Of a DNA stretch of 64,000 nt, positions 33,726-41,926 are shown piece after piece. The position numbers and the translations under genes were made by a program. The notes beneath the pieces are model-generated. The model saw only the letters and a program-made list of their open reading frames with translations, was not told where the DNA came from and did not search any database. The DNA comes from Klebsiella pneumoniae (lineage in GTDB: Bacteria; Pseudomonadota; Gammaproteobacteria; Steroidobacterales; Steroidobacteraceae). The stretch lies in contig CAMAQZ010000004.1 of the NCBI GenBank assembly GCA_945860725.1, positions 1 to 64,000 of the forward strand, written 5' to 3'. Numbering within the stretch: position 1 is the first letter of the stretch; each line of letters starts with the position of its first letter.

Positions 33726-34331
33726 TCAACGCGCCGCGGCGAGGTATTTGCTGTTCGGCATCATGTTGCTGGCAGCGGCCACCCGGTTGGTCATGTTGAA
33801 GAACGCCGTCACCGAGATGATGTCCCAGAGGTCGCGGTCGCTGAATCCGGCACGCTTGAGTTTGCGGCGAGCTGCCGCGGCGTCTGCCGCCGGGTCGACC
33901 GTCAGCGCATGCGCGAAATCGAGCATCGCGCGCTGGCGGCGCGGCAGACGCGCCACGCGGTAGTTGAGCGCCAGCATCTCGCCGAGCGAAGGGTCGCCGG
34001 AGAGTTCGCGCACCGCATGGCCGTGGGCGGTGAGGCAGTAGTAGCAGCGGTTCGCGGCCGACACCACCACCGCGATCATCTCCCGCTCGAGCTTCGAGAG
34101 CCGCGACTGACCCAGCATGAGGTCGTTGTACATCGCGATGAACGCACGCAGCTTCGTCTCCTCGAAGCTATAGACGGACAGCACGTTCGGCAGGAAGCCC
34201 AAAGCGTCCTCGCACGCTCCGAAGTACCTTTGCAGGTCTTGCGGCAGCTTGCGCCGCTGGGGGATCGGCAATCGCAGCGCCACCACCGCGCGGGGCTGGG
34301 CGCTGGCCTGACGACGCCGGGTGACAGGCAC
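33726..34331 (-). CDS. Peroxidase-related enzyme, carboxymuconolactone decarboxylase/AhpD-like
   Basis: A 201-residue helical protein of the AhpD-like superfamily. The redox motif is CYYCLTAHGHAVRELSGD, with CxxC and a following His as in alkylhydroperoxidases. DALGFLPNVLSVYSFEETKL and the late DLWDIISVTAFFNMTNRVA are typical of the uncharacterised peroxidase-related subfamily. The start is the ATG at 34331, 11 bases after the RRM gene. A role in peroxide reduction is inferred from the family. Confidence 0.88.
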   Translation of the reverse strand: MPVTRRRQASAQPRAVVALRLPIPQRRKLPQDLQRYFGACEDALGFLPNVLSVYSFEETKLRAFIAMYNDLMLGQSRLSKLEREMIAVVVSAANRCYYCLTAHGHAVRELSGDPSLGEMLALNYRVARLPRRQRAMLDFAHALTVDPAADAAAARRKLKRAGFSDRDLWDIISVTAFFNMTNRVAAASNMMPNSKYLAAAR

Positions 34332-34342
34332 TGCGCGGGCCG

Positions 34343-34621
34343 TCAGCGGCGGTTGTAACCGCCGCCGGGCGGCCGCGGCGCGCGTTCCTGCGCTTCGTTG
34401 ACACGCAGTGCACGCCCGTCCATCTCGTAACCGTTGAGCGCACCGATGGCGGCCTGGGTTTCTGCCGAGGGCATCTCCACGAAGCCGAAGCCGCGTGGAC
34501 GACCGGTCTCGCGGTCGTTGATGAGTTTGACGGAATCGACCTTGCCGTGACGCTCGAAGAGCACCCGGAGGTCGGCTTCATTGGCGGAGAAAGGCAGGTT
34601 ACCTACATAGATCGTGGCCAT
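34343..34621 (-). CDS. RRM-type RNA-binding protein
   Basis: A 92-residue protein made of one RNA recognition motif. RNP2 is IYVGNLPFSA at the start and RNP1 is RGFGFVEM near residue 48, with aromatic residues positioned for RNA stacking. The tail is short, Arg/Gly-rich (APRPPGGGYNRR). Such small RRM proteins are common in proteobacteria, often stress- or cold-responsive, and act as RNA chaperones. It begins a run of four close minus-strand genes and lies 35 bases after the DUF1838 gene. Confidence 0.93.
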   Translation of the reverse strand: MATIYVGNLPFSANEADLRVLFERHGKVDSVKLINDRETGRPRGFGFVEMPSAETQAAIGALNGYEMDGRALRVNEAQERAPRPPGGGYNRR

Positions 34622-34656
34622 TTTCGGTTCCCGTGAAAATATTGACGACCGGGGGG

Positions 34657-35574
34657 CTATTTCACTGCGGGTTGCACCGCGGCCGGCGGTGGGAAGGTCT
34701 TCTTGTAGAGGGTCCAGCTGGTCTCGTTCTCGCGCGCGTCATCACCCGGGGGCGGGGTGCGATACGCGGGATACTCCTGTTCGATCGCCGTGCGCATGAC
34801 CTTGGGCAGCTGCGAATAGTCGTCGATCTTCCGACCGGCGGCGTGCATGTAGATGATGCCTGCGCGTCCGCTCATCTCCATCCAAGGTAGCCAATCGGCC
34901 ATCCGCACCCAACCGACATTGACCGCCGGGTTCGAGTTGCGCGGATCGGTGAGCTCAGCGACCTTGCCAAAGAAATTGAACATCTCCGTGGCGTGGTAGA
35001 AGCCGCCGATCTGCTTCTGGTAAGCGCCTGCGAGTGGGTTGGAATAGAACAGCGGTACCGTGATGGTGTCCCACCAAGTGTCCCCGCTGATGGTTCCGCG
35101 CCAGCCCGTCAAGCGGCTGTCGGCGGTCGCCGGGAACACGGGCTGCTGGTTGACCGGATCGTTGGTGGTCTGCAGCACCTTGACGGTCTGGCCCGTCCAG
35201 GGGTTCTTCCATTCGCGCAGGATCTCGCCCGTAGCAGGGTCGAGGTAGAGCAGCAGTTCGCGCGATACGAGGCGCCAGCCGGTGCCGCGCTGCGGATCGG
35301 TCACGGTGACGCATTGGCGGACGTTCATGCCCTCGACATCGAACAGCTTGCGGTCACGCTCACCGGGTACGCGTGCGAAGGCCTCGCCGTGGAAGGTGTA
35401 GGTGACGGCGACGTTATCGATCGCCGAGCACTGGATCTTGCGCTGCGCCAAAGAAGCCCCAGCGGGCGTAGACAGGTCGAGCGCTGCCGACTTCTTCTGT
35501 TGGGCGTCGGCGAGTGGGACGGCGGCGAGCAGCGCGGCGAGGGCGGCGGCGAGCGCGAAGATCGGACGATTCAT
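34657..35574 (-). CDS. DUF1838-like exported protein
   Basis: A 305-residue exported protein resembling the DUF1838 family. A signal peptide (FALAAALAALLAAVPLADA) leads to blocks such as VTYTFHGEAFARVPGERDRK, LFDVEGMNVRQCVTV, DPATGEILREWKNPWTGQTV and WLPWMEMSGRAGIIYMHAAG. The function of the family is not known; members look like periplasmic lipid- or steroid-associated proteins, which is weak inference. The C-terminus is Pro-rich. It is transcribed ahead of the RRM gene. Confidence 0.75.
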   Translation of the reverse strand: MNRPIFALAAALAALLAAVPLADAQQKKSAALDLSTPAGASLAQRKIQCSAIDNVAVTYTFHGEAFARVPGERDRKLFDVEGMNVRQCVTVTDPQRGTGWRLVSRELLLYLDPATGEILREWKNPWTGQTVKVLQTTNDPVNQQPVFPATADSRLTGWRGTISGDTWWDTITVPLFYSNPLAGAYQKQIGGFYHATEMFNFFGKVAELTDPRNSNPAVNVGWVRMADWLPWMEMSGRAGIIYMHAAGRKIDDYSQLPKVMRTAIEQEYPAYRTPPPGDDARENETSWTLYKKTFPPPAAVQPAVK

Positions 35575-35666
35575 GCGGAGTCCTCTTAGACGGATGGCTT
35601 GCGGTGTCTATCGACGGATCCGATGACCCGCCGTTCGATGATACACCCCGATGAGGCGGACGCCAC

Positions 35667-38447
35667 TCATTCCAGATAGGCGTAGCCGTTGAGCTCGCGC
35701 TCGTAGAAGCGCCGCAATTCCTGGCCCTCCGCCACGGTCATGCGCCCCTCGCGGATCGCGCGTTCGCAGTCGCGGGCGAGCGCCGGTGCGAGTTCGGCGA
35801 CATCGTACTCCATGTATTCGAGCACCTTGTTAGCGGTGTCGCCGGCGACGGTTTCTTCGATGAACCAACCGCCGTCGTCCTCCAGCCTGATGTGCACCAC
35901 ATGGGTGTCCCCGAACAGGTTGTGCAGGTCACCCAGCGTCTCTTGATAAGCGCCTACCAAGAACGCCGCGAGGTAATACTCGTCGCCTTCCTCCATCTCG
36001 TGGACCTCGAGCGTGCGCTTGATCTCGCGGTGGCTGACGAAATGGTCGATCTTGCCGTCTGAGTCGCAGGTGATGTCGGCGAGCACCGCATGGCGTGCAG
36101 GACGCTCATCGAGGCGATGGATCGGCATGATGGGGAACAGCTGGTCGATGGCCCAGGAGTCGGGCAGCGACTGGAAAACCGACATGTTGCAGAAGTAGAG
36201 GTCCGAGAGGATGGTCTCGATATCCTTGAGCTCCTCGGGCACTTCGTCCAGCTGCCGGCACAGGTCGCGGATGCGCGCGCAGGTGGCCCAATAGAGCCGT
36301 TCGGCGAGACCACGCAGTTCGAGGGACAGCAGGCCGAGGTTGAACATCTGCAGGCATTGCTCGCGTGCGGTCAGCGCGTCGTGCCAACACTCGACCAAGC
36401 GTCGTCCGCTCGCTTCGCGGTAGGCGTCGAGCAGATCGAGTATGGGCTGCGGAAAGACTTTGTCCGCGCCTTCGTCCTCGCGCCCGCTGACATCGAATCG
36501 ATCGAGCGCCGAGCGCCCGAGGACGTTGAACACCAGGATGCTGTGGTGCGCGGCGATGGCGCGGCCGGATTCGCTGATGATCATCGGATGCGGGATGCCG
36601 CGGGTCTTGCAGACGCTGCCGATGCGGTGCACGACATCATTCGCGTACTCTTCGACGCTGTAGTTCATCGAGGAGGCATCGTTGCTGGCCGAGCCATCGT
36701 AGTCGATGCCGAGACCACCGCCGACGTCGATGTACTCGAGGCCGGCACCGAGAAGTTTGAGCTCCGCATAGACATGCGCGAGCTCGTTGATGGCGTCTTT
36801 GACGCGCTGGATGTCCTGCAACTGGCTGCCCGGGTGGCAGTGCACGAGCTTCAGGCAGTCGAGCATGCCGTGACGGCGTAGTTCCGCGACCGCTTCCAGG
36901 ATCTCGGTGATGAAGAGGCCGAACTTCGACTTCTCGCCGGCTGAACCGCTCCAGCGTCCCGAGCCTTCGCTTGCGAGTTTGACGCGTATGCCGATCTGCG
37001 GCCGCACGCCGAGCCGTTGCGCGTGCTTAATGATGAGGCCGAGCTCCGAGTAGTTCTCCACCACCGGCACGATCGAGCGGCCGAGCTTGGTGGCCAGCAT
37101 CGCGGTCTCGATGTAGGCGTCGTCCTTGAAGCCGTTGCAGACGATCAGCCGGTCCGGCGAGTTCTCGCTCATCGCCATGACCGCGAGCAGCTCGGGCTTG
37201 CTGCCGGCCTCGAGACCGAAACCGAACTCCGCTCCGCAGCGGAACACCTCCTCGACCACCAGGCGCTGCTGGTTGACCTTGATCGGGAACACCGCCGCGT
37301 AACGGTTGCGGTAATCGTTCTCGGCGATCGCGCGGCTGAAGGCATCGTACAGCTGGCGCATCCGGTGGCCGAGGATCCCGGAGAAGCGCAGCACCAATGG
37401 GGCGGTGAGGTCGCGTGCCTTGAGGCCTTGTACGACATCGTGGAGGTCGATCTCGCGGCCCGGCTGCTGCTCCGGGCGCACCACCACATGACCGCGCTCG
37501 TTGACATCGAAGTAGCCTTGGCCCCAAGCCCGCACATGGTAGAGCTCGCGCGATTGCGCGACGCTCCAGGCCGCAGCCGCGGGTGAGTGCTGCGGCTCTG
37601 GCGCAGCGCTGGTCGCCACTGGCCGGGCCGGATCGCGGATCCACTCGCTCCACGACCCTGGGTAGAGCTTGCCGCCGCCAAGCCCGGCATGCTCGAGCGT
37701 CAACAGGTTGACGCAGGCGCTGACCCCTGAGCCGCACATGGCGATGAGTGTGGGCGGCTTGCGCCCCGCGAGCGTCGCTCGCCAGCGCGCTTGCAGCGTC
37801 GCGACCGGCAGCGCACGGCCACCCTCGAAGTGCTGGGCGTAGGGTTGGTTGACCGCCCCCGGCACATGACCCGCGATCGGATCGACGGTCTCGTTGCGGC
37901 CCGCGAAGCGTTCCGCACCGCGCGCATCGACCAGGCAGATCGCGCCGTCGGCGAGTCCCGACTGCACCGCCGCCGTGTCGGCGGTCATCGTCGGATCGGG
38001 GGTGCCGGTGAAAGTCTGCACGGCTCTCGGATGCACGGTCTGGGAGGTGGGCAGGCCCGCCGCGCTCCACGCCGCCCATCCGCCCTCGAGCACGGCGACC
38101 CGCCGATGGCCGAGCCAGCGCAACAACCACCAGGCGCGCGCAGCGAACACGCCGATGTCCTGGTCGTAGAGGACGACCTGGGTGTCGGGACCGATGCCCC
38201 AAGCGCCCGCCTGACGGGTGAACTGCGCCGGGTCCGGCAGCGGGTGGCGGCCAGTCGTCGGCGTCACCGCCGAGGACAGGTCACGGTCGAGATGCGCGTA
38301 TTGCGCCCCCTCGATGTGGCCTGCAGCGAACGCCGCCTCGCCCCAACCGGGCTGCGCCAACTCGAAACGACAGTCGAGGAGCACCCAGTCCGGGTCATGC
38401 AGATGGGCGGACAGGGTGGCGGTGTCGACGAAAGTGCGATGTTCCAT
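35667..38447 (-). CDS. speA: Fusion of two-domain sulfurtransferase and biosynthetic arginine decarboxylase
   Basis: A 926-residue fusion. Residues 1 to about 280 are a tandem-rhodanese 3-mercaptopyruvate/thiosulfate sulfurtransferase: LLDCRFELAQPGWGEAAFAA, LYDQDIGVFAARAWWLLRWL, and the active-site Cys in IAMCGSGVSACVNLL, ending in GSWSEWIRDPARPVA. A linker of about 15 residues leads to a full SpeA: AWSVAQSRELYHVRAWGQGY, the PLP-Lys in AVFPIKVNQQRLVVEE, VHCHPGSQLQDI, EYIDVGGGLGIDYDG and a complete C-terminus. Arginine is decarboxylated to agmatine. The ATG at 38447 has GGAG nine bases upstream. It is divergent from GST and near homospermidine synthase. Confidence 0.92.
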   Translation of the reverse strand: MEHRTFVDTATLSAHLHDPDWVLLDCRFELAQPGWGEAAFAAGHIEGAQYAHLDRDLSSAVTPTTGRHPLPDPAQFTRQAGAWGIGPDTQVVLYDQDIGVFAARAWWLLRWLGHRRVAVLEGGWAAWSAAGLPTSQTVHPRAVQTFTGTPDPTMTADTAAVQSGLADGAICLVDARGAERFAGRNETVDPIAGHVPGAVNQPYAQHFEGGRALPVATLQARWRATLAGRKPPTLIAMCGSGVSACVNLLTLEHAGLGGGKLYPGSWSEWIRDPARPVATSAAPEPQHSPAAAAWSVAQSRELYHVRAWGQGYFDVNERGHVVVRPEQQPGREIDLHDVVQGLKARDLTAPLVLRFSGILGHRMRQLYDAFSRAIAENDYRNRYAAVFPIKVNQQRLVVEEVFRCGAEFGFGLEAGSKPELLAVMAMSENSPDRLIVCNGFKDDAYIETAMLATKLGRSIVPVVENYSELGLIIKHAQRLGVRPQIGIRVKLASEGSGRWSGSAGEKSKFGLFITEILEAVAELRRHGMLDCLKLVHCHPGSQLQDIQRVKDAINELAHVYAELKLLGAGLEYIDVGGGLGIDYDGSASNDASSMNYSVEEYANDVVHRIGSVCKTRGIPHPMIISESGRAIAAHHSILVFNVLGRSALDRFDVSGREDEGADKVFPQPILDLLDAYREASGRRLVECWHDALTAREQCLQMFNLGLLSLELRGLAERLYWATCARIRDLCRQLDEVPEELKDIETILSDLYFCNMSVFQSLPDSWAIDQLFPIMPIHRLDERPARHAVLADITCDSDGKIDHFVSHREIKRTLEVHEMEEGDEYYLAAFLVGAYQETLGDLHNLFGDTHVVHIRLEDDGGWFIEETVAGDTANKVLEYMEYDVAELAPALARDCERAIREGRMTVAEGQELRRFYERELNGYAYLE

Positions 38448-38477
38448 CTCATAATTCTCCGGCCTGCGCGTTACCGT

Positions 38478-38483
38478 TACAAT
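38478..38483 (+). promoter_or_regulatory. -10 box of the GST gene, leaderless layout
   Basis: TACAAT (38478-38483) lies seven bases before the ATG of the GST gene, and no ribosome binding site is present. A weak -35 (TTCTCC, 38455-38460) is 17 bases upstream. The mRNA would begin at about the start codon. Confidence 0.4.
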
Positions 38484-38490
38484 CCTTTGC

Positions 38491-39174
38491 ATGGCCATCG
38501 ATCTCTGGTGGGGCAGCGGCAGCCCCTACTCTTGGCGGGTGCTGCTCGCCCTCGAGCACAAGCGGCTGCCCTACGACAGTCACCTTCTGCAGATGTCGCT
38601 GCAGGAACAGAAGGCGCCGCAGATGCTGGCGATGAATCCGCGTGGTCGTCTGCCGGTGCTCAAGCACGACGACTACGTGGTCTTCGAGTCGGTGGCGATC
38701 CTGTACTACCTCGACCTCAAGTACCCCGAGCCGCCGATCTTCGGCCGTTCGCCTGAGGAAGCTGCCGTGATCGTGCGGGTCATCGAGGAGTTCCAGGCCT
38801 ATACCGATCCGCACATCATGGGCATCTGCCGCACATTGCTCGGCACCGGCCCGGGACCCGCAGATGAGCCGCCGCTGACGGTCGATGGCCTCACCGACGC
38901 GATGCATGTCGTGGCGCGCGAGGCCCGCACCATCGAGCAGCGCGTGTCGCGGTTCGATTGGATCGTGGGCGATGACTACAGCGCCATCGACATGGTCATC
39001 TTCCCCGCCATCCAATTGCTGCGGCGCGCCCTCGCGCGACCCGGCGCCGGCGATCTCGCCAGCCGGTTCCTGCCCATCGATTCCAACTACCCTGCGCTCG
39101 GGCGCTGGCTCGCCCGCATCGAGGCGCAGCCCGGCTATGCGCGCACCTGCCCGCCGCATTGGCGGAACGATTGA
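38491..39174 (+). CDS. Glutathione S-transferase family protein
   Basis: A 227-residue GST. The N-terminal thioredoxin-like half begins WWGSGSPYSWRVLLALEHKR, where a Ser in GSPYS is the likely glutathione-activating residue, and continues to NPRGRLPVLKHDDYVVFESV with the cis-Pro and the Glu-Ser pair that bind glutathione. The C-terminal half is helical (FDWIVGDDYSAIDMVIFPAI). The substrate is unknown. It is divergent from the SpeA fusion gene and sits 31 bases before homospermidine synthase, probably in one transcript. Confidence 0.9.
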   Translation: MAIDLWWGSGSPYSWRVLLALEHKRLPYDSHLLQMSLQEQKAPQMLAMNPRGRLPVLKHDDYVVFESVAILYYLDLKYPEPPIFGRSPEEAAVIVRVIEEFQAYTDPHIMGICRTLLGTGPGPADEPPLTVDGLTDAMHVVAREARTIEQRVSRFDWIVGDDYSAIDMVIFPAIQLLRRALARPGAGDLASRFLPIDSNYPALGRWLARIEAQPGYARTCPPHWRND

Positions 39175-39205
39175 GTCACTACTCCCACACGAACGAGCGC
39201 ACATC

Positions 39206-40627
39206 ATGACGAACCATAAGATCCACGTGAAGTTCCCGGGCCGTATCGTGTTCATCGGCTTCGGCAGCATCGGTCAGGGCGTGCTGCCGCTCATCTTGCG
39301 CCACATCGGCACCGACGCCAGCCGCATCACCGTGGTCGCGCCGGATGAGCGCGGCTCGCATGTCCTGCAACATTTCGGCGTGAGCTTCATCAAGCAAGCG
39401 ATCAAGCAGGATAACCTCCGCTCGGTGCTCACCCCTGTGGTGGGCGAGGGCGATTTTGTCATCAACGTGTCGGTCGATGTGTCGTCCATCGATCTCGTCC
39501 GCTTCTGCCGCGAGCGCGGCGCGTTGTATCTCGACACCTGCATCGAGCCTTGGCCGGGGGGCTATACCGATCCCAGTCTTCCCGCCGCGCGCCGCACGAA
39601 CTACGCGTTGCGTGAGACCGCGCTCGCGCTGCGCGAGGGCGCCGCCGACGCACCGACCGCGGTGCTCACCCATGGCGCCAATCCGGGCATGGTGTCCCAC
39701 TTTGTGAAGCAAGCGCTGCTCAACATCGCCGCCGACACCGGCGTCGCTGCAGGTGATCCGCACACGCGCGAGGATTGGGCAGGGCTCGCGCACGCGCTCG
39801 GCATCAAGGTCATCCACATCGCCGAGCGCGACACGCAGGTCTCGCCGGTGCGTAAGCGTCCGGGCGAGTTCGTGAATACCTGGTCGGTGGACGGCTTCGT
39901 CAGCGAGGGCTGCCAACCCGCCGAACTCGGTTGGGGCTCCCACGAGCGACATTTTCCTGCTGATGGCAACCGCTACGATTTCGGCCACGGATCCTCTATC
40001 TTCCTCTCGCAGCCGGGTGCTGCGACGCGGGTGCGCACCTGGACGCCTCGCGCTGGGCATTTCCACGGCTTCCTCATCACACATGGTGAGGCGATCTCGA
40101 TCTCCGACCACCTCTCCGTGCGTGATGGCGACCGTGTGGTCTACCGCCCGACCGTGCATTACGCCTATCACCCCTGCGATGACGCGGTGCTGTCGGTGCA
40201 CGAATTCGCTGGCCGCAATTTCGTCATGCAGGACGAGCAGCGCATCCTCATGGACGAGATCAACCCGGGTGGCATCGACGAACTCGGTGTGTTGCTCGCC
40301 GGTCATAGCCGCAACGCTTATTGGTACGGTTCACAGTTGAGCGTCGATGAGGCGCGCGAGCTCTGTCCCTTCAACAATGCCACCAGCCTTCAGGTCACCG
40401 TGGCGGTGCTCGCGGGCGTCGTGTGGGCGATGGAGAACCCGCGCCGGGGCGTGGTCGAACCTGACGAGATGGACTTCCGCCGCGCGCTCGAAGTCTGCAA
40501 ACCCTACCTCGGTCCGGTGGTCGGCGCCTACACCGACTGGAACCCGCTGCAGGATCGTGAGCGGCTCTTCCCCGAGGAGCTCGACCGGGAGGATCCCTGG
40601 CAGTTCCTCAATATCCGCGTCCGCTGA
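39206..40627 (+). CDS. hss: Homospermidine synthase
   Basis: A 473-residue NAD-dependent enzyme making homospermidine from putrescine. The Rossmann start is RIVFIGFGSIGQGVLPLILR. Family blocks include LYLDTCIEPWPGGYTDPSLP, VLTHGANPGMVSHFVKQALL, WGSHERHFPADG, RNFVMQDEQRILMDEINPGG and GHSRNAYWYGSQLSVDEAR. The full length fits the saccharopine-dehydrogenase-like bacterial enzymes. With arginine decarboxylase nearby, the window shows the first and last steps of an arginine-to-homospermidine route; the agmatine-to-putrescine genes are not here. Confidence 0.95.
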   Translation: MTNHKIHVKFPGRIVFIGFGSIGQGVLPLILRHIGTDASRITVVAPDERGSHVLQHFGVSFIKQAIKQDNLRSVLTPVVGEGDFVINVSVDVSSIDLVRFCRERGALYLDTCIEPWPGGYTDPSLPAARRTNYALRETALALREGAADAPTAVLTHGANPGMVSHFVKQALLNIAADTGVAAGDPHTREDWAGLAHALGIKVIHIAERDTQVSPVRKRPGEFVNTWSVDGFVSEGCQPAELGWGSHERHFPADGNRYDFGHGSSIFLSQPGAATRVRTWTPRAGHFHGFLITHGEAISISDHLSVRDGDRVVYRPTVHYAYHPCDDAVLSVHEFAGRNFVMQDEQRILMDEINPGGIDELGVLLAGHSRNAYWYGSQLSVDEARELCPFNNATSLQVTVAVLAGVVWAMENPRRGVVEPDEMDFRRALEVCKPYLGPVVGAYTDWNPLQDRERLFPEELDREDPWQFLNIRVR

Positions 40628-40651
40628 GGGTCGTCGTCCTCCGCAGGGCGG

Positions 40652-41146
40652 TCAGTAATCGATCGCCGTCACCTCGAACGTCCGACCGCCGGCCGGCGTC
40701 TCCACCGTGACCTCATCGTCGAGCCGCTTGCCGAGCAGCGCGCGCGCAAGCGGCGCGTCCATGCTCACATAGCGCGGGTCCATATCGAACTCATCGGGTC
40801 CCACGATCCGGCGGCGGCTCTGCGCGCCCGTGTCATCCTCCAAAGTTACCCAGGCACCGAAGAACACGCGACCGCGGTCGGTGGGCGGCTGGGCGACGAC
40901 GACCATGCCGTCGAGGCGCTTACGCAGGAAGCGCACACGGCTGTCGATCTCGCGCAGGCGCTTCTTGCCGTAGGTGTACTCGGCGTTCTCCGAACGGTCC
41001 CCCTGCGCGGCCGCTTCGCTGACGGTCTGCGTGACGCGCGGGCGCTCCACCTTCCACAACGCCTCGAGCTCCGTCTGCAAGCGTTCGTGGCCCGCAGCGG
41101 TGATGAACCTGGAGCCGGGCGTGGTCGGTGGTCGATAACGCGACAT
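40652..41146 (-). CDS. greB: Transcription elongation factor GreB
   Basis: A 164-residue Gre factor that stimulates cleavage of backtracked RNA by RNA polymerase. The N-terminal coiled coil (ITAAGHERLQTELEALWKVE to about residue 75) contains the acidic tip ENAEYTYGKKRLREID with the Asp/Glu residues that reach the active site. The C-terminal FKBP-like domain has RRIVGPDEFDMDPRYVSMDA and PLARALLGKRLDDEV. The ENAEYTYGKKRLRE form points to GreB rather than GreA. It converges with homospermidine synthase. Confidence 0.93.
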   Translation of the reverse strand: MSRYRPPTTPGSRFITAAGHERLQTELEALWKVERPRVTQTVSEAAAQGDRSENAEYTYGKKRLREIDSRVRFLRKRLDGMVVVAQPPTDRGRVFFGAWVTLEDDTGAQSRRRIVGPDEFDMDPRYVSMDAPLARALLGKRLDDEVTVETPAGGRTFEVTAIDY

Positions 41147-41203
41147 GATGGGCGGCAGGATACCGCTCGGCGAGGGAACATCCACGCGCACCGTCGATCG
41201 TCC

Positions 41204-41237
41204 GCAGGATTGACCCTAAGGCAGGATTGACCCTAAG
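41204..41237. repeat. 17-bp perfect tandem duplication
   Basis: GCAGGATTGACCCTAAG occurs twice without a spacer (41204-41220 and 41221-41237) in the gap between greB and lemA. Each copy contains TTGACC, close to a -35 hexamer. It may be a recent duplication affecting the lemA promoter. Confidence 0.9.
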
Positions 41238-41304
41238 TTGGATGGCGGGTCCGCCCGTGCTGCGGCATGATAGAGATATCCGCTCCATGATTAGGATCCA
41301 TCCC

Positions 41305-41910
41305 ATGCGCTCGATCCGTGCCAGCCTGATCCTCGTCGCCGCCTTGATGCTCGGCGGTTGCGGATACAACACCCTGCAGACCCAGGACGAGGCCACCACG
41401 GCCGCTTGGTCCGAGGTCGTCAACCAGTACCAGCGCCGCGCTGACCTGATCCCGAACCTCGTCAACACCGTGAAGGGTTTCGCGGCTCAAGAAGAGAAGG
41501 TACTCGTCGGTGTGACCGAGGCACGCGCACGCGCGACCTCGATCCAGTTGACCCCGGAGTTGCTCAATGACCCGGAAGCCCTCAAGAAGTACCAGGCGGC
41601 GCAGGGTGACCTGTCGGCTGCGCTCAAGAGCCTTTTGATGGTCACCGAGAACTATCCGCAGCTGAAGTCCGACCAGAACTTCCGCGACCTTCAAGCGCAG
41701 CTCGAAGGCACCGAGAACCGCATCGCGGTCGCCCGCAACCGCTACATCGCGACCGTACAGGACTACAACGGAACGGTACGCCAGTTCCCCTCGAACCTCA
41801 CCGCGATGGTCTTCGGCATGAAGGTCAAGCCGAACTTCACCGTCGAGAACGAGGCCGCGATCTCCGCCGCTCCGACGGTCGACTTCAACGCGCCCACGCC
41901 GGGCGGCTGA
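41305..41910 (+). CDS. lemA: LemA family lipoprotein
   Basis: A 201-residue LemA-family protein. The signal sequence ends in LMLGGC, so it is a lipoprotein (Cys near residue 19). The helical core has the family blocks YNTLQTQDEATTAAWSEVVN, QYQRRADLIPNLVNTVKGFA and ENRIAVARNRYIATVQDYNG. The function is not established; LemA genes usually precede TPM-domain genes, as here. AGGA lies eight bases before the ATG at 41305; an ATG at 41287 is also open. It starts a seven-gene plus-strand run. Confidence 0.93.
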   Translation: MRSIRASLILVAALMLGGCGYNTLQTQDEATTAAWSEVVNQYQRRADLIPNLVNTVKGFAAQEEKVLVGVTEARARATSIQLTPELLNDPEALKKYQAAQGDLSAALKSLLMVTENYPQLKSDQNFRDLQAQLEGTENRIAVARNRYIATVQDYNGTVRQFPSNLTAMVFGMKVKPNFTVENEAAISAAPTVDFNAPTPGG

Positions 41911-41926
41911 GGCGGTCGGCGATTCC

